A stretch of 51,205 nucleotides of DNA from an uncultured Myxococcales bacterium (GCA_903857665.1 CAIOFV010000152.1:1-51205); one strand, 5' to 3'. Shown: positions 17,746 through 28,764, counted from the stretch's first letter. Notes: generated from the letters alone by a model not told the origin. Numbers and translations are program-made.

Positions 17746-18069
17746 CTAGTCGAAGACCTCGCCCGTCCTGGCGGCCACGCGAACCTTCCGCGTCTTGCCC
17801 GCCGACTCGCGCAATTCAATGTGCGTCCGCACCGCCTTCCCGTCCTTCTTGCTGACGAGGGCCAGGGCCGCCATGGGGATCGGCGCCGGCTTCTCGATGA
17901 TCCCGGCCTTCAGGTTCTTGGCCGAGCGCTTCTGATGCTTCTTGCACAGGTTCAGACCTTCGACGATCGCGCGGTCCTTTTCGACATCCACTTCGAGGAT
18001 GCGGCCCTTCGAGCCGGCGTCCTTGCCGCGGAGAATCACCACTTCGTCGTTCTTCCGGATCTTCTGCAT
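17746..18069 (-). CDS. rplX: 50S ribosomal protein L24
   Basis: L24 is an early assembly initiator near the tunnel exit. I use the ATG at 18067-18069 (107 residues), because the KOW motif IRKNDEVVILRGKDAGSKGR begins right after it and the codon shares one base with the rplN stop (TGATG). The frame upstream of it lacks homology. The end VRVAARTGEVFD is typical of the family. Confidence 0.97.
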   Translation of the reverse strand: MQKIRKNDEVVILRGKDAGSKGRILEVDVEKDRAIVEGLNLCKKHQKRSAKNLKAGIIEKPAPIPMAALALVSKKDGKAVRTHIELRESAGKTRKVRVAARTGEVFD

Positions 18070-18437
18070 CACAGCACCTCCGGGGCCAGCGACACGATCT
18101 TCATGAACCGCTTGGCGCGGAGCTCGCGAGCGACTGGCCCGAAGATGCGGGTGCCGATCGGCTCCATCGCCGCGTTCACGAGGACCGCAGCGTTCTGATC
18201 GAAACGGATGTAGGTGCCATCGGCGCGACCGACTTCCTTCGCCGTACGCACGATGACGCACTTCACGACGTCGCCCTTCTTCACCTTGGCGCGCGGCAGG
18301 GCCTCCTTGACGGCGGCCACGACGATGTCACCCAGGCTGGCGCTCTTGCGGCCCGACCCGCCCAGGCAGCGAATCACCTGGAGGAGCTTGGCGCCCGAGT
18401 TGTCTGCCGAGATCAGGTAACTTTCCTGCTGGACCAT
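18069..18437 (-). CDS. rplN: 50S ribosomal protein L14
   Basis: L14 lies at the subunit interface and is the docking site of the silencing factor RsfS. The 122-residue protein shows the opening [20 protein letters not shown], the family signature [20 protein letters not shown] and [11 protein letters not shown], and ends [16 protein letters not shown]. Its stop overlaps the rplX start. Confidence 0.98.
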   Translation of the reverse strand: MVQQESYLISADNSGAKLLQVIRCLGGSGRKSASLGDIVVAAVKEALPRAKVKKGDVVKCVIVRTAKEVGRADGTYIRFDQNAAVLVNAAMEPIGTRIFGPVARELRAKRFMKIVSLAPEVL

Positions 18438-18481
18438 GGGTCACCTCGCCCAATCGGGCGCCCGCGATACGGGCCCCGAAC

Positions 18482-18751
18482 TCACGCCTCGGCCTTCGCC
18501 CCGGCGACCACGCGCCACCGCTTGCGCGCCGACAGCGGCCGGCACTCCTCGATGATCACCGCGTCGCCCACCGCGCACTTGCTGTGCTCGTCGTGGGCCA
18601 TGTACTTGGTCACGCGGGTGACAAACTTGTGGAACTTCGCGTGCTCGTACTTCCGCGAAACCGCGACGACGATCGACTTTTCGCCCGAAACGGAGGTCAC
18701 GGTTCCCGCAACCTGGCGCTTCCTGCGGATGATCGTGGTTTCCTGTTCCAT
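18482..18751 (-). CDS. rpsQ: 30S ribosomal protein S17
   Basis: S17 is an OB-fold protein that binds the 5' domain of 16S rRNA. The 89-residue form from ATG 18751 begins MEQETTIIRRKRQVAGTV and carries VTRVTKYMAHDEHSKCAVGD and the ECRPLSARKRWRVV signature. A GTG four codons upstream (18763) overlaps the rpmC stop and is an alternative start; the ATG fits family length better. Confidence 0.95.
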   Translation of the reverse strand: MEQETTIIRRKRQVAGTVTSVSGEKSIVVAVSRKYEHAKFHKFVTRVTKYMAHDEHSKCAVGDAVIIEECRPLSARKRWRVVAGAKAEA

Positions 18752-18759
18752 CGCTGCCC

Positions 18760-18966
18760 TCACTGCGCGGCCTTCAGCCGACGGTTCTGCTCGGTCAGGA
18801 TCCGCGCCAGGTTCCGCTTCGTCGCGATGATGTCCGCCATCTTGGACATCTGGCCCGTGGCCAGCCGCATGCGGATCTTGAACAGCGACTCCCGGAGTCC
18901 CTTCTCGCGCGTCACGAGCTCCTCGACGGTGAGGGCCCGCAATTCCTCTTGCTTGGTAGCCTTCAT
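18760..18966 (-). CDS. rpmC: 50S ribosomal protein L29
   Basis: The gene encodes 68 residues, two helices expected to form the hairpin of L29 at the tunnel exit, where it helps form the trigger-factor and SRP docking platform. It reads [20 protein letters not shown] and ends with [14 protein letters not shown]. The ATG (18964-18966) overlaps the rplP TGA, which fixes the start; longer frames upstream are rplP in another phase. Confidence 0.96.
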   Translation of the reverse strand: MKATKQEELRALTVEELVTREKGLRESLFKIRMRLATGQMSKMADIIATKRNLARILTEQNRRLKAAQ

Positions 18967-19379
18967 CGGATCTCCCCCCGCTTCAGCACTTTCGTATGGA
19001 TCGGAAGCTTGTGGGAGGCCAGGCGGAACGCTTCGCGCGCCGCGGCTTCTTCCACGCCTTCCAGTTCGTACAGCACCTTGCCGGGGCGGATCACGGCGAC
19101 CCACTGCTCGGGAGCGCCCTTGCCGCGACCCATGCGGGTCTCGAGGGGCTTCTTCGAGATGGGCTTGTCCGGGAAGATCCGGATCCACACCTGGCCGCCG
19201 CGCTTCACGTAGCGGGTCAAGGCGATACGGCCGGCCTCGATCTGCCGGGCCGTCAGCCAACCGCACTCGGTCGCCTGCAGGCCGTACTCGCCGAACGAAA
19301 CCTCGGAACCGCGGTACGCGGTGCCGCGCATCCGGCCCTTCTGCTGCTTGCGGAACTTCGTTCTCGACGGGGACAGCAT
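18963..19379 (-). CDS. rplP: 50S ribosomal protein L16
   Basis: L16 shapes the A-site tRNA elbow contact and is needed for peptidyl-transferase centre maturation. The 138-residue product starts [19 protein letters not shown] and has the family motifs [16 protein letters not shown] [29 protein letters not shown] and [17 protein letters not shown] 73-base gap separates it from rpsC. Confidence 0.98.
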   Translation of the reverse strand: MLSPSRTKFRKQQKGRMRGTAYRGSEVSFGEYGLQATECGWLTARQIEAGRIALTRYVKRGGQVWIRIFPDKPISKKPLETRMGRGKGAPEQWVAVIRPGKVLYELEGVEEAAAREAFRLASHKLPIHTKVLKRGEIR

Positions 19380-19452
19380 CGGTCGTCCTCCCGCTGGTAG
19401 CCCGTGCCACCGCGCGTTCCGGGTCGCGGCACATCCGCCGCGCCCGCCTTCC

Positions 19453-20082
19453 TCACTTCTTCAGGATGTCGCCCTTGAAGATCCACGTCTTGACGCCGAT
19501 GACCCCGTAGGTCGTCTGCGCCTGGGCGAATCCATAATCCAGGTCCGCGCGGATCGTGTGCAGCGGCACGCGACCTTCACGGTACTGGAGGACGCGGGAC
19601 ATTTCCGCGCCACCCAGACGACCCGAGCAGCGAATCTTGATGCCCTTGCCGCCCAGCTTCATGGCCTGCGTCACGGCGCGCTTGGTGGCGCGACGGAACG
19701 ACACGCGGCGCTCGAGCTGCTGCGCGACGGACTCGGCAACCAGCTGCGCATCCAGTTCCGCCTTGCGGACTTCCTGGATGTAGGGCACGACTTCCAGCGA
19801 CGTCAGCTTGGTCAACTCGCGCTTCAGGTCCTCGATGTTCTCGCCCTTGCGGCCGATGGCGATGCCGGGCCGCGCGGTATAGATGTAGACCTTGACCTTG
19901 TTGGCCGTGCGCTCGATCTGCACGGAGGAGATCCCCGCCGCGCCCATCTTCTTGCGGACCATCTCGCGGATCTTCATGTCGTCGCGAGCCCACTGGCCGT
20001 AGTTCCGGTCGGCGTACCAGCGGCTGTTCCACGTCTTCACGTAGGGGATCCGAAATCCCACCGGATGAACTTTCTGGCCCAC
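19453..20082 (-). CDS. rpsC: 30S ribosomal protein S3
   Basis: S3 is part of the mRNA entry helicase. The 209-residue protein has the start [20 protein letters not shown], a KH domain centred on [20 protein letters not shown] (residues about 65-85), and the C-terminal signature [17 protein letters not shown] and [14 protein letters not shown]. It ends at KGDILKK, close to the minimal family length. Confidence 0.98.
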   Translation of the reverse strand: MGQKVHPVGFRIPYVKTWNSRWYADRNYGQWARDDMKIREMVRKKMGAAGISSVQIERTANKVKVYIYTARPGIAIGRKGENIEDLKRELTKLTSLEVVPYIQEVRKAELDAQLVAESVAQQLERRVSFRRATKRAVTQAMKLGGKGIKIRCSGRLGGAEMSRVLQYREGRVPLHTIRADLDYGFAQAQTTYGVIGVKTWIFKGDILKK

Positions 20083-20091
20083 GAGGTCCTC

Positions 20092-20436
20092 CTACTCCAG
20101 CTCCCCGAGCACCACGGTGATGTGGCTGGTGAACTTGTGGATCTTCGTCACGATGCCGCGAGCGCGCGACAGGCCGCGCTTCAGGGCCGGCCCCTGATCG
20201 ACGAAGATTTCCTTCACGAACAGGCTGTCCAGGTCGAAGTTCCCCGCCTGCTTGGCCGCATCGACCGCGGTGTTCAGCACCTTCGACACCGGCCGAACAG
20301 CGCGGCGCGTGATGAAGGACAGCACGGCGTTCGCTTCGTCCACGCGCTTGCCGCGGATCGCGTCAGCGACCACGCGGACCTTGCGGGGAGCCATCCGGAT
20401 GTAGCGGGCCTTGGCCCTTACAACATGCTCTTCCAT
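20092..20436 (-). CDS. rplV: 50S ribosomal protein L22
   Basis: L22 lines the exit tunnel with a beta hairpin and is a site of macrolide-resistance changes. From ATG 20434-20436 the product is 114 residues, with RYIRMAPRKVRVVADAIRGK at the start and the hairpin region QGPALKRGLSRARGIVTKI. AGAGAGGG lies about 6 bases before this ATG. The longer upstream frame only overlaps rpsS with basic, non-homologous residues. Confidence 0.97.
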   Translation of the reverse strand: MEEHVVRAKARYIRMAPRKVRVVADAIRGKRVDEANAVLSFITRRAVRPVSKVLNTAVDAAKQAGNFDLDSLFVKEIFVDQGPALKRGLSRARGIVTKIHKFTSHITVVLGELE

Positions 20437-20446
20437 CGCGCCCTCT

Positions 20447-20749
20447 CTACTTGCCGCCGCCCTTCTTGCCTTCGACCTTGCCCTTCTTGTCACCGCCGGA
20501 ATGGCCGTGGAAGGTACGGGTCGGGGCGAACTCGCCCAGCTTGTGGCCGACCATGTTCTCCGTCACGAAGACGGGGATGAACTTCTTGCCGTTGTGGACG
20601 GCGAAGTTGAATCCAACCATCTCGGGAAGGATCACGGACCGGCGAGACCACGTCTTGATGGTCTTCTTCTGGCCGGACCTCAGCGACCCCTCGATCTTCT
20701 CGATCAGGTGCGTGTCCACGAACGGGCCCTTCTTCACGCTCCGGGGCAT
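20447..20749 (-). CDS. rpsS: 30S ribosomal protein S19
   Basis: S19 in the 30S head contacts S13 and the large subunit. The 100-residue sequence contains [39 protein letters not shown] and the conserved [20 protein letters not shown] and GEFAPTRTF. The Lys/Gly-rich tail is somewhat longer than the usual 92-93 residue family form. Confidence 0.98.
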   Translation of the reverse strand: MPRSVKKGPFVDTHLIEKIEGSLRSGQKKTIKTWSRRSVILPEMVGFNFAVHNGKKFIPVFVTENMVGHKLGEFAPTRTFHGHSGGDKKGKVEGKKGGGK

Positions 20750-20762
20750 GGATCCCTCCGTC

Positions 20763-21587
20763 CTACTTCGAGCGCCGCTTGACGATCAGGCGGTCGGTGC
20801 TCTTGTTGTGACGCGTCTTGTAGCCCTTGGTCGGCCGGCCCCACGGAGTCGTCGGATGACGCCCGCCGGAGGTCTTGCCTTCGCCACCGCCCATCGGGTG
20901 ATCGACGGGGTTCATGACGACGCCGCGGCTCTGGGGGCGGATGCCCTTCCAGCGGTTGCGGCCCGCCTTGCCGATCGACACGTTCTCGTGCTCGGGGTTG
21001 CTGACGTCACCGATGGTGGCGCGGCACTCCTCGCGGACCTTGCGCAGCTCGCCCGAGGGCAGGCGCAGCAGGGCGTATCCGGACTCGCGGGCCATCAACT
21101 GCGCCGAGCCGCCGGCCGACCGGACCAGCTGGGCGCCGTGGCCGGGCTTCAGTTCCACGCAGTGGATCATCGTGCCCTGCGGGATCGCGGTCAGCGGAAG
21201 CTGGTTGCCCGGGCGGATTTCCGCGTGGGCAGCCGCCATCAGCGTGTCCCCGACCTTCACTTCGCGAGGGGCGATGATGTAGCGCTTCTCGCCGTCCACG
21301 TAGTTCAGCAGGCAGATGCGCGCGCTGCGGTTCGGGTCGTACTCGATCTCCGCCACGACCGCCGGCACGCCGACCTTGTCGCGCTTGAAGTCGATCACGC
21401 GGAACAGCTTCTTGTGCCCGCCGCCCTTGTGCCTGGAGGTGATCCGGCCGTACGTGTTGTGGCCGACCTTCCGGGTGTTCTTGGCGATCAGCGACTTCTC
21501 GGGATCGTTCCGCGTGATGTCGGAGAAGTCGTAGCCTTCCGCCGAGCGACGCCCCGCCGAGGTCGGCTTGTACTTGATGATGCCCAT
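20763..21587 (-). CDS. rplB: 50S ribosomal protein L2
   Basis: L2 is required for subunit association and peptidyl-transferase activity. The 274-residue product has [15 protein letters not shown], the RNA-binding OB and SH3-like domains ([40 protein letters not shown]), and the signature [20 protein letters not shown] with the conserved His. It has the usual family length and lies between rplW and rpsS. Confidence 0.98.
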   Translation of the reverse strand: MGIIKYKPTSAGRRSAEGYDFSDITRNDPEKSLIAKNTRKVGHNTYGRITSRHKGGGHKKLFRVIDFKRDKVGVPAVVAEIEYDPNRSARICLLNYVDGEKRYIIAPREVKVGDTLMAAAHAEIRPGNQLPLTAIPQGTMIHCVELKPGHGAQLVRSAGGSAQLMARESGYALLRLPSGELRKVREECRATIGDVSNPEHENVSIGKAGRNRWKGIRPQSRGVVMNPVDHPMGGGEGKTSGGRHPTTPWGRPTKGYKTRHNKSTDRLIVKRRSK

Positions 21588-21614
21588 CGTTCGCGCTCCT
21601 TCCTCGCCCCGGTA

Positions 21615-21905
21615 CTACTGGGCCTCGAAGATGTCGATCGTTTCGCCCGTCTTGAGCGTCACGATGGCCTTCTTCCACGTCGCACGCTTGCCGACGAAAC
21701 GGCCCATGCGCTTCTCCTTGCCCCGGACGATCTGGGTCCGCACGCCTTCGACGTGGACCTTGAAGACCACCTGAACCGCCTCCTTGATTTCCTGGCGGTT
21801 GGTCGTCACCGGGACCTCGAAGTGGAACGTGTTGCGACGTTCCTTGTCGATGTTGGCCTTCTCGGTGATGAGAGGCCGACGAATCATGTCGTACGGGCTC
21901 TTCAT
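21615..21905 (-). CDS. rplW: 50S ribosomal protein L23
   Basis: L23 is the main docking site for trigger factor and SRP at the tunnel exit. The 96-residue protein shows PYDMIRRPLITEKANIDKER, FEVPVTTNRQEIKEAVQVVF and the loop end GRFVGKRATWKKAIVTL. Its start overlaps the rplD stop by 4 bases. Confidence 0.98.
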   Translation of the reverse strand: MKSPYDMIRRPLITEKANIDKERRNTFHFEVPVTTNRQEIKEAVQVVFKVHVEGVRTQIVRGKEKRMGRFVGKRATWKKAIVTLKTGETIDIFEAQ

Positions 21906-22522
21906 GGCTTCATCGCTCCTTCGATCGCCTCGACGGCGCCCCGGGTCAGGACCAGATGGTCGTACTTGAGGACATCGAAGAGGTTGAGGCCCTTCGAGCT
22001 CAGGTACTTGGCCGTCGGCACGTTCCGGCAGGACAGGGACAGTTCCCGGTTGGTCACGTCGACCAGCAGGGCCGAGCTCAACTCGAAGCGGCCGAGGAAT
22101 TCGACCACCTTCTTCGTCTTGATCGCGTCCATCGTCAGCGTCTCGATGACCAGCAGGTGGCCCTCGCGCAGGCGGTCCGACAGCGCCGACAGCAGCGCTG
22201 CCTTCTTGACCTTGCGCGGCACCTTCATCTCCCAGTCACGGGGCATCGGTCCGAAGACCGTACCGCCGCGCCGGTAGATGGGCGCGCGGCTGTCGCCATG
22301 ACGGGACCGGCCGCTGCCCTTCTGCTTGAGCACCTTGCGGGTCGAGCCGGCAACCTCGTCGCGCTTCTTGGTCTTCGCGGTACCCTGGCGCTTCGACAGC
22401 AGCTGGGCCTTGACGACCTCGTGGTACAGGTGCGGGCGGGACTCGGCCGCAAACACCTCGTCCGACAACGCGATCTCGCCAACCTTGCGGCGCGAGATGT
22501 CGAAAATTTCCACGTTCGGCAT
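21902..22522 (-). CDS. rplD: 50S ribosomal protein L4
   Basis: L4 extends a loop into the exit tunnel; in E. coli it also autoregulates the S10 operon. The 206-residue product has the loop KQKGSGRSRHGDSRAPIYRR followed by GGTVFGPMPRDWEMKVPRKV, and the C-terminal domain with LLVDVTNRELSLSCRNV. It lies only 17 bases after rpsJ: the rplC (L3) gene that normally separates the two is absent. Confidence 0.98.
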   Translation of the reverse strand: MPNVEIFDISRRKVGEIALSDEVFAAESRPHLYHEVVKAQLLSKRQGTAKTKKRDEVAGSTRKVLKQKGSGRSRHGDSRAPIYRRGGTVFGPMPRDWEMKVPRKVKKAALLSALSDRLREGHLLVIETLTMDAIKTKKVVEFLGRFELSSALLVDVTNRELSLSCRNVPTAKYLSSKGLNLFDVLKYDHLVLTRGAVEAIEGAMKP

Positions 22523-22539
22523 GATTCCCTCGTCCTCGC

Positions 22540-22848
22540 CTAGGCCTTGATCTCGACGTCGACGCCCGGGCTCAGGTCCAACTTGGTCAGCGCGTCCAGC
22601 GTCTGCTGCGTCGGATCCAGGATGTCGATGAGCCGCTTGTGCGTCCGGATCTCGAACTGCTCGCGGGACTTCTTGTCCGAGTGCGGCGAGCGCAGGACCG
22701 TGTAGCGACTGATCTTGGTCGGCAGCGGGATGGGGCCCGCGACCTTCGCATCCGTCTTCTTGACGGTGGCGATGATCTCGCTGACCGACTGATCCAGGAT
22801 CTTGTGATCGTACGCCTTCAGCCGGATCCGAATCCTCTGGGTTCCCAT
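22540..22848 (-). CDS. rpsJ: 30S ribosomal protein S10
   Basis: S10 is in the 30S head and is also NusE, a partner of NusB in antitermination and of NusG in transcription-translation coupling. The 102-residue sequence begins [20 protein letters not shown] and contains the signature [20 protein letters not shown] and [13 protein letters not shown]. It follows fusA after two bases; tuf is not between them. Confidence 0.98.
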   Translation of the reverse strand: MGTQRIRIRLKAYDHKILDQSVSEIIATVKKTDAKVAGPIPLPTKISRYTVLRSPHSDKKSREQFEIRTHKRLIDILDPTQQTLDALTKLDLSPGVDVEIKA

Positions 22849-22850
22849 GG

Positions 22851-24944
<2,094 letters not shown>

Positions 24945-24970
24945 GAATCGACCGTCCGTCTAAACGACTA

Positions 24971-25441
24971 CTACCAGCGGTAATGGGCGAAGGCCTTGTT
25001 GGCTTCCGCCATGCGGTGGGTATCGTCGCGCTTCTTGATCGCGTTGCCGCGACCGTTGAAGGCGTCGATGATCTCCGCCGACAGCTTGTTCGAGAATCCC
25101 TTCTCCGAGCGGCCACGGGCGAAACCGATCAGCCAGCGGATCGCCAGCGCGGTCTTCCGCTCGGGACGGATCTCCACGGGGACCTGGTACGTCGCGCCGC
25201 CGACACGCCGGGACTTGACCTCGACCTGCGGCTTCACGTTTTCCAGGGCGCGCTTGAAGATCTTGAGCGGGTCTTCGCGCGTCCTCTTGGCGATCTGATC
25301 CATCGAATCGTAGAAGATCGCCTCGGAGATCGACTTCTTGCCGCGGGTCATCAAGTAGTTGACGAACTTCGCGACCAGCCAATCGTTGAACCTGGCGTCC
25401 GGGAGGATTTCCCGCTTCTCTACTACTCTGCGCCGCGGCAT
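24971..25441 (-). CDS. rpsG: 30S ribosomal protein S7
   Basis: S7 initiates assembly of the 30S head and lines the E site; in E. coli it also represses the str operon. The 156-residue product has [40 protein letters not shown], the beta-hairpin [16 protein letters not shown], and ends [14 protein letters not shown]. It is 15 bases downstream of rpsL. Confidence 0.98.
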   Translation of the reverse strand: MPRRRVVEKREILPDARFNDWLVAKFVNYLMTRGKKSISEAIFYDSMDQIAKRTREDPLKIFKRALENVKPQVEVKSRRVGGATYQVPVEIRPERKTALAIRWLIGFARGRSEKGFSNKLSAEIIDAFNGRGNAIKKRDDTHRMAEANKAFAHYRW

Positions 25442-25456
25442 CGAAAGCCTCCGTGC

Positions 25457-25837
25457 TTACTTCACGCCCTTGGGCTGCTTCGCGCCGTACTTCGACCGGC
25501 TGCGACGACGAGCGTCCACGCCCTTGGCATCCATCGTGCCGCGGACGATGTGGTACCGAACGCCGGGAAGGTCCTTGACGCGCCCGCCGCGGACCAGCAC
25601 CTGCGAGTGCTCGCTGAGATTGTGGCCTTCGCCCGGGATGTAGGCGATGACTTCGAAGCCGTTCGTCAAACGGACCTTCGCAACCTTGCGCATGGCCGAG
25701 TTCGGCTTCTTGGGCGTCGTCGTGTAAACACGAGTGCAGACGCCGCGCCGCATCGGGCACTTGGCCAGCGCGGGGGACTTGGTCTTGTATTTCGCAGGGG
25801 TGCGTCCCTTGCGAACCAGCTGATTGACCGTCGGCAT
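25457..25837 (-). CDS. rpsL: 30S ribosomal protein S12
   Basis: S12 is in the decoding centre. The 126-residue sequence carries [40 protein letters not shown] with the streptomycin-relevant Lys, and [16 protein letters not shown]. Both Lys positions linked to streptomycin resistance have the wild-type residue. It is the first gene of the 30-gene run, with a near-consensus promoter 78 bases upstream. Confidence 0.98.
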   Translation of the reverse strand: MPTVNQLVRKGRTPAKYKTKSPALAKCPMRRGVCTRVYTTTPKKPNSAMRKVAKVRLTNGFEVIAYIPGEGHNLSEHSQVLVRGGRVKDLPGVRYHIVRGTMDAKGVDARRRSRSKYGAKQPKGVK

Positions 25838-25914
25838 CGCTGTCTCCGTCCGGGCCAGAGCCGCGTTTTCACCACCTGCGGTCGGGCAGGGTCAGCCCAA
25901 TCGCGAGGAACGGT

Positions 25915-25942
25915 ATTCTAGGCTGTTTGGGTCCGGTGTCAA
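25915..25942 (-). promoter_or_regulatory. Near-consensus promoter of the ribosomal superoperon
   Basis: On the minus strand TTGACA (25942-25937) and TAGAAT (25920-25915) are separated by 16 bases. The expected start site near 25908 gives a leader of about 70 bases before the rpsL ATG. It is the only strong promoter I found ahead of the 30-gene run. Confidence 0.8.
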
Positions 25943-26083
25943 GCCGGATTTTTCTGGAGGTGCAGGAGTTGGTTGACGGTCGGGATTGTGCCTTGGGTTT
26001 TCACCGGGTGTCAAGGGTCCCGGGAGGGGTTCGTAAGAGGACCTGGGGGGAGGGAAAGGAAGGGGAAAGAGGGGGGAAAGAGC

Positions 26084-26108
26084 GGGTACGGGTACGGGTA
26101 CGGGTACG
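26084..26108. repeat. GGGTAC hexamer array downstream of the microcompartment gene
   Basis: Four GGGTAC units in tandem (26084-26108) lie 14 bases beyond the stop codon of the PduT-like gene, preceded by a long purine-rich stretch (about 26041-26083). The array matches those at 3317-3380 and 5944-6034. Confidence 0.8.
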
Positions 26109-26121
26109 TCTTGGCCGACGA

Positions 26122-26673
26122 CTAGCCCAGCGCGCGGCCCAGGTCGGGGTGGGGAGCGGGGATGATCTCGCTGCGCAGCAGGAACCCGGAGTCGACAGCG
26201 GCCACGCCGGCCGCCAGTGCGGCCTCGACCGAATCCTGGTCGCCGGTGAGGGTCACGTAGGCCTTGCCCCCCAGGCCGGTGCCCAGGCGGATCTCGATCA
26301 GCGTCACGTCGGCGGCCTTGCACGCGGCGTCCGCGGCCAGCACCGTGCCCGCCACGCTGAACGTTTCGATGATGCCCACCGCGACGAGGCCCGGCAGCGG
26401 CTGGACCGCCGCCATCGCCGGCAGCACCTGGGGATGGACGTTCGGGATCACCAGCCGGTCCACGAGGTACGCGCCCGCGTAATGGACGCCCGTTTCCATC
26501 GACAGTTTGACCGACTCCTCGTCGCCGGCGACCAGCACGATGTACTTGCCCGGGCAGACCGTCTGGGAATGGACGACCTGCACCGTGGCCCGCTTGGCCA
26601 TGGCATCGGTCGCCACGATCCCGCGGGCGATGCTGGTCAGTTCCAGGAGTCCGATGGCGGGAAGGTCGCTCAT
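26122..26673 (-). CDS. Bacterial microcompartment shell protein, PduT-like tandem-BMC trimer
   Basis: The 183-residue product contains two BMC domains, residues about 4-88 (AIGLLELTSIARGIVATDAM) and about 96-180 (AVGIIETFSVAGTVLAADAA), the architecture of pseudohexameric shell trimers. SQTVCPGKYIVLVAG places Cys40 where PduT has the Cys that holds a [4Fe-4S] cluster in the trimer pore. NVHPQVLPA between the domains is also PduT-like. Its ATG overlaps the stop of the PduS-like gene (ATGA), so shell protein and redox enzyme are probably made together. No other shell or cargo gene is in the window. Confidence 0.92.
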   Translation of the reverse strand: MSDLPAIGLLELTSIARGIVATDAMAKRATVQVVHSQTVCPGKYIVLVAGDEESVKLSMETGVHYAGAYLVDRLVIPNVHPQVLPAMAAVQPLPGLVAVGIIETFSVAGTVLAADAACKAADVTLIEIRLGTGLGGKAYVTLTGDQDSVEAALAAGVAAVDSGFLLRSEIIPAPHPDLGRALG

Positions 26674-27998
26674 GGGGCCCTCGCGATGCGGATGGAACGG
26701 TCATCGACGAAGGACACCACGCCGTCGATGGACGCGTGGAGCCTGGCTCCCAGGGCGCCCTCGGGGATGTCCGCCACCATCTGGCCGCGCACGACCGCGT
26801 CGCCCTTGCGGACGCGCGCCACGGCAGGCGCGCCGACATGCTGCTTCAGCAGGAGGCACACCTCCCACGGGTCCGGCACCGGCACGATGGCGCCGTCGTG
26901 CGGGAGGACGTATTCCGCGAGGTTCAGCCGCATCGTGACGCGAGGCTTCGGCGCGCGGGCCCAGGCCTGCGCCTCCTCGGCCGCCTCGGGTCGGTTGCGG
27001 TAGGGATTCGGCGTCTTCGCGGCCCCGACCCGCCCCCGGTACTCGCCCAGGATGGCGCGCGGCGACAGGCCCATCGTGCAGGCATACACCTCGCAGACGC
27101 CGCACTGCGAGCACAGGTAGCCCATCGCCAGCACGTCGGGGGGTACGGCCCACCCGGCCAGCGCGGCCCTCATCGCGAGGTGCGGCCGGATGCGATGTCC
27201 CAGCAGCGCCCGCGGGCACAGGTCGGTGCAGGTGCGGCACTGGCAGCAGACCGCCGTGGCGCGCCGCATCTGGGTCGCCATCGAGACCTTTCGGGACAGC
27301 ACCGCAGGGTTGTCCGACGGAAGGACCAGGTATCCGGAGGTGGTCTTGGTGACCGGGTGGTCCAGCGACGGAAGCAGCCACCCCATCATGGGGCCGCCCT
27401 CGATCACGGCCACGTCAGGGCGCAGCGCGCCGCCGGCCGCGGCGATCACCTCCGCGACGGACGTCCCGACGGGGGCCTCGTAGACCCCGGGACGCACCAC
27501 CTCGCCGGCCACGGTGATGGGGCGCGTGATGACCGGGTGGCCATCGACCGCGCGCCGGATGTTCAGCAGCGTGGCGACGTTCTGCACGACGACGCCGACC
27601 TCGGGGGGGATGCCGCCTTCCGGGACCACGCGGCCCGTGACCTCGTGGACCAGCACGTGCTCGTCGCCGGCGGGGTAGAAGTCGTCCAGCAGGAACAGTT
27701 CGACCTCGGGGCCGTCCTTCAGCAGCGGGCGGACCCGATCGATCACGGGGTGGTAGTGGCGCTTGACGGCCAGGACCCGACGGCGGGCGCCCACCGCGTC
27801 GGCGGCCAGGCGCAGGGCCTCGATCACGGCCTCGGCGTGGGCGATCGTCACCCACTGATCGGTGACCAGGAGGGGTTCGCACTCGGCGCCGTTGGCGACG
27901 AGGGTGTCTGCACGGGCGGCCAGCTTGACGTGCGTGGGGAATCCCGCCCCGCCCGCGCCCACCACCCCTGCCTGTCGCACCTGGTCCGCCAGCGTCAC
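26670..27998 (-). CDS. PduS/RnfC-like iron-sulfur flavoprotein associated with a microcompartment
   Basis: The 442-residue product resembles PduS, the cobalamin reductase / NADH-oxidising flavoprotein of propanediol microcompartments, and the C subunit of Rnf. It has the Gly-rich GVVGAGGAGFPTHVKL start, NGAECEPLLVTD, an SLBB-type segment near 160-200 (TVAGEVVRPGVYEAPVGTS), and two [4Fe-4S] motifs: Cys251/254/257/261 (CQCRTCTDLCPR) and Cys296/299/302/307 (CSQCGVCEVYACTM). A C-terminal lipoyl/biotinyl-like segment follows. I use GTG 27996-27998; the frame upstream is non-homologous and continues antisense through other genes. A weak -10 (TACACT, 28034-28029) lies upstream. Confidence 0.9.
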   Translation of the reverse strand: MTLADQVRQAGVVGAGGAGFPTHVKLAARADTLVANGAECEPLLVTDQWVTIAHAEAVIEALRLAADAVGARRRVLAVKRHYHPVIDRVRPLLKDGPEVELFLLDDFYPAGDEHVLVHEVTGRVVPEGGIPPEVGVVVQNVATLLNIRRAVDGHPVITRPITVAGEVVRPGVYEAPVGTSVAEVIAAAGGALRPDVAVIEGGPMMGWLLPSLDHPVTKTTSGYLVLPSDNPAVLSRKVSMATQMRRATAVCCQCRTCTDLCPRALLGHRIRPHLAMRAALAGWAVPPDVLAMGYLCSQCGVCEVYACTMGLSPRAILGEYRGRVGAAKTPNPYRNRPEAAEEAQAWARAPKPRVTMRLNLAEYVLPHDGAIVPVPDPWEVCLLLKQHVGAPAVARVRKGDAVVRGQMVADIPEGALGARLHASIDGVVSFVDDRSIRIARAP

Positions 27999-28091
27999 GG
28001 CGCTCGCCCCGTCCGGTCCAGCGCGCGGAGTGTAGCAGAAGGCGGAATGGCGTGGTATCGATCCGCGGGGGAAAGGCAGGAGCACCCGGCC

Positions 28092-28673
28092 ATGTGGGAA
28101 TCGTATCTGGCCATGGTCACGGAACACCCCTTCGCCGCGGCTGCCGTGCAGTTCGCGCTGCTGGGAACGGTCGGGGAGTTGCTGTCGATGCGCCTCCGCG
28201 ACGGGGCGTGGGGCGCGATGCTGCGGCCGTCCCGCGTCGTGCTGAAGGCGCTGGGCTGGGCGCTGCTGGGCATCTACATCAAGCTGATGTTCCTGGCCGC
28301 GTCGGCCGGCGTGAGGGCCCTGGCGGACTTCGGCGCGCTGCCGGAGGCCGCCGCGTCCCCCCAGGACACCGCCGAACTGCTGCTGGCGGCCTTCGCGGCG
28401 TCCGCGTTGATGAACGTCATGATGGGGCCGTCCATGATGATCCTGCACCGCGGGATGGACAACCTGATCGACCGGGTGCTGGGCGCGAACCCCGCGGGAT
28501 GGAAGGGCCTGGACAAGGGCATGCTGACCCTGCTGTGGCTGTGGATCCCGCTGCACACCTTCACCTTCACCCAGCCGCGCGAGGTGCGGATCGGGATCGC
28601 CGCGCTTCTGTCCCTGGTGCTGGGCGTCGTGATGGGCTGGACCAGCCGCCGCCAGCGGGAGGGCGCTTCGTAG
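28092..28673 (+). CDS. Conserved integral membrane protein of unknown function
   Basis: The 193-residue product has about five hydrophobic segments: residues about 13-30, 45-72, 95-120, 142-160 and 168-187. Charged or polar motifs lie between them (LMNVMMGPSMMILHRGMDN; WIPLHTFTFTQPREVRIGI). The WIP-H-T-x-T-F-x-x-P-x-x-x-R pattern suggests a conserved family, with a faint resemblance to Mpv17/PMP22 proteins that I would not assert. CAGGAG lies about 9 bases before the ATG. It is divergent from the PduS-like gene. Confidence 0.8.
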   Translation: MWESYLAMVTEHPFAAAAVQFALLGTVGELLSMRLRDGAWGAMLRPSRVVLKALGWALLGIYIKLMFLAASAGVRALADFGALPEAAASPQDTAELLLAAFAASALMNVMMGPSMMILHRGMDNLIDRVLGANPAGWKGLDKGMLTLLWLWIPLHTFTFTQPREVRIGIAALLSLVLGVVMGWTSRRQREGAS

Positions 28674-28737
28674 CCGCGTTCCCCTTGGAAGCCGCTTCGC
28701 GCGCGTTCGCTCCTGGTAGGAACCCTCGTTTTCCCCC

Positions 28738-28764
28738 TTGCATCGTGGGCCGTTCTTGTACAAT
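28738..28764 (+). promoter_or_regulatory. Possible promoter of the ASH/vWA protein gene
   Basis: TACAAT at 28759-28764 is a good -10 match. The best -35 candidate, TTGCAT at 28738-28743, is only 15 bases away, which is short. The ATG lies 51 bases downstream of the -10. Confidence 0.35.
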
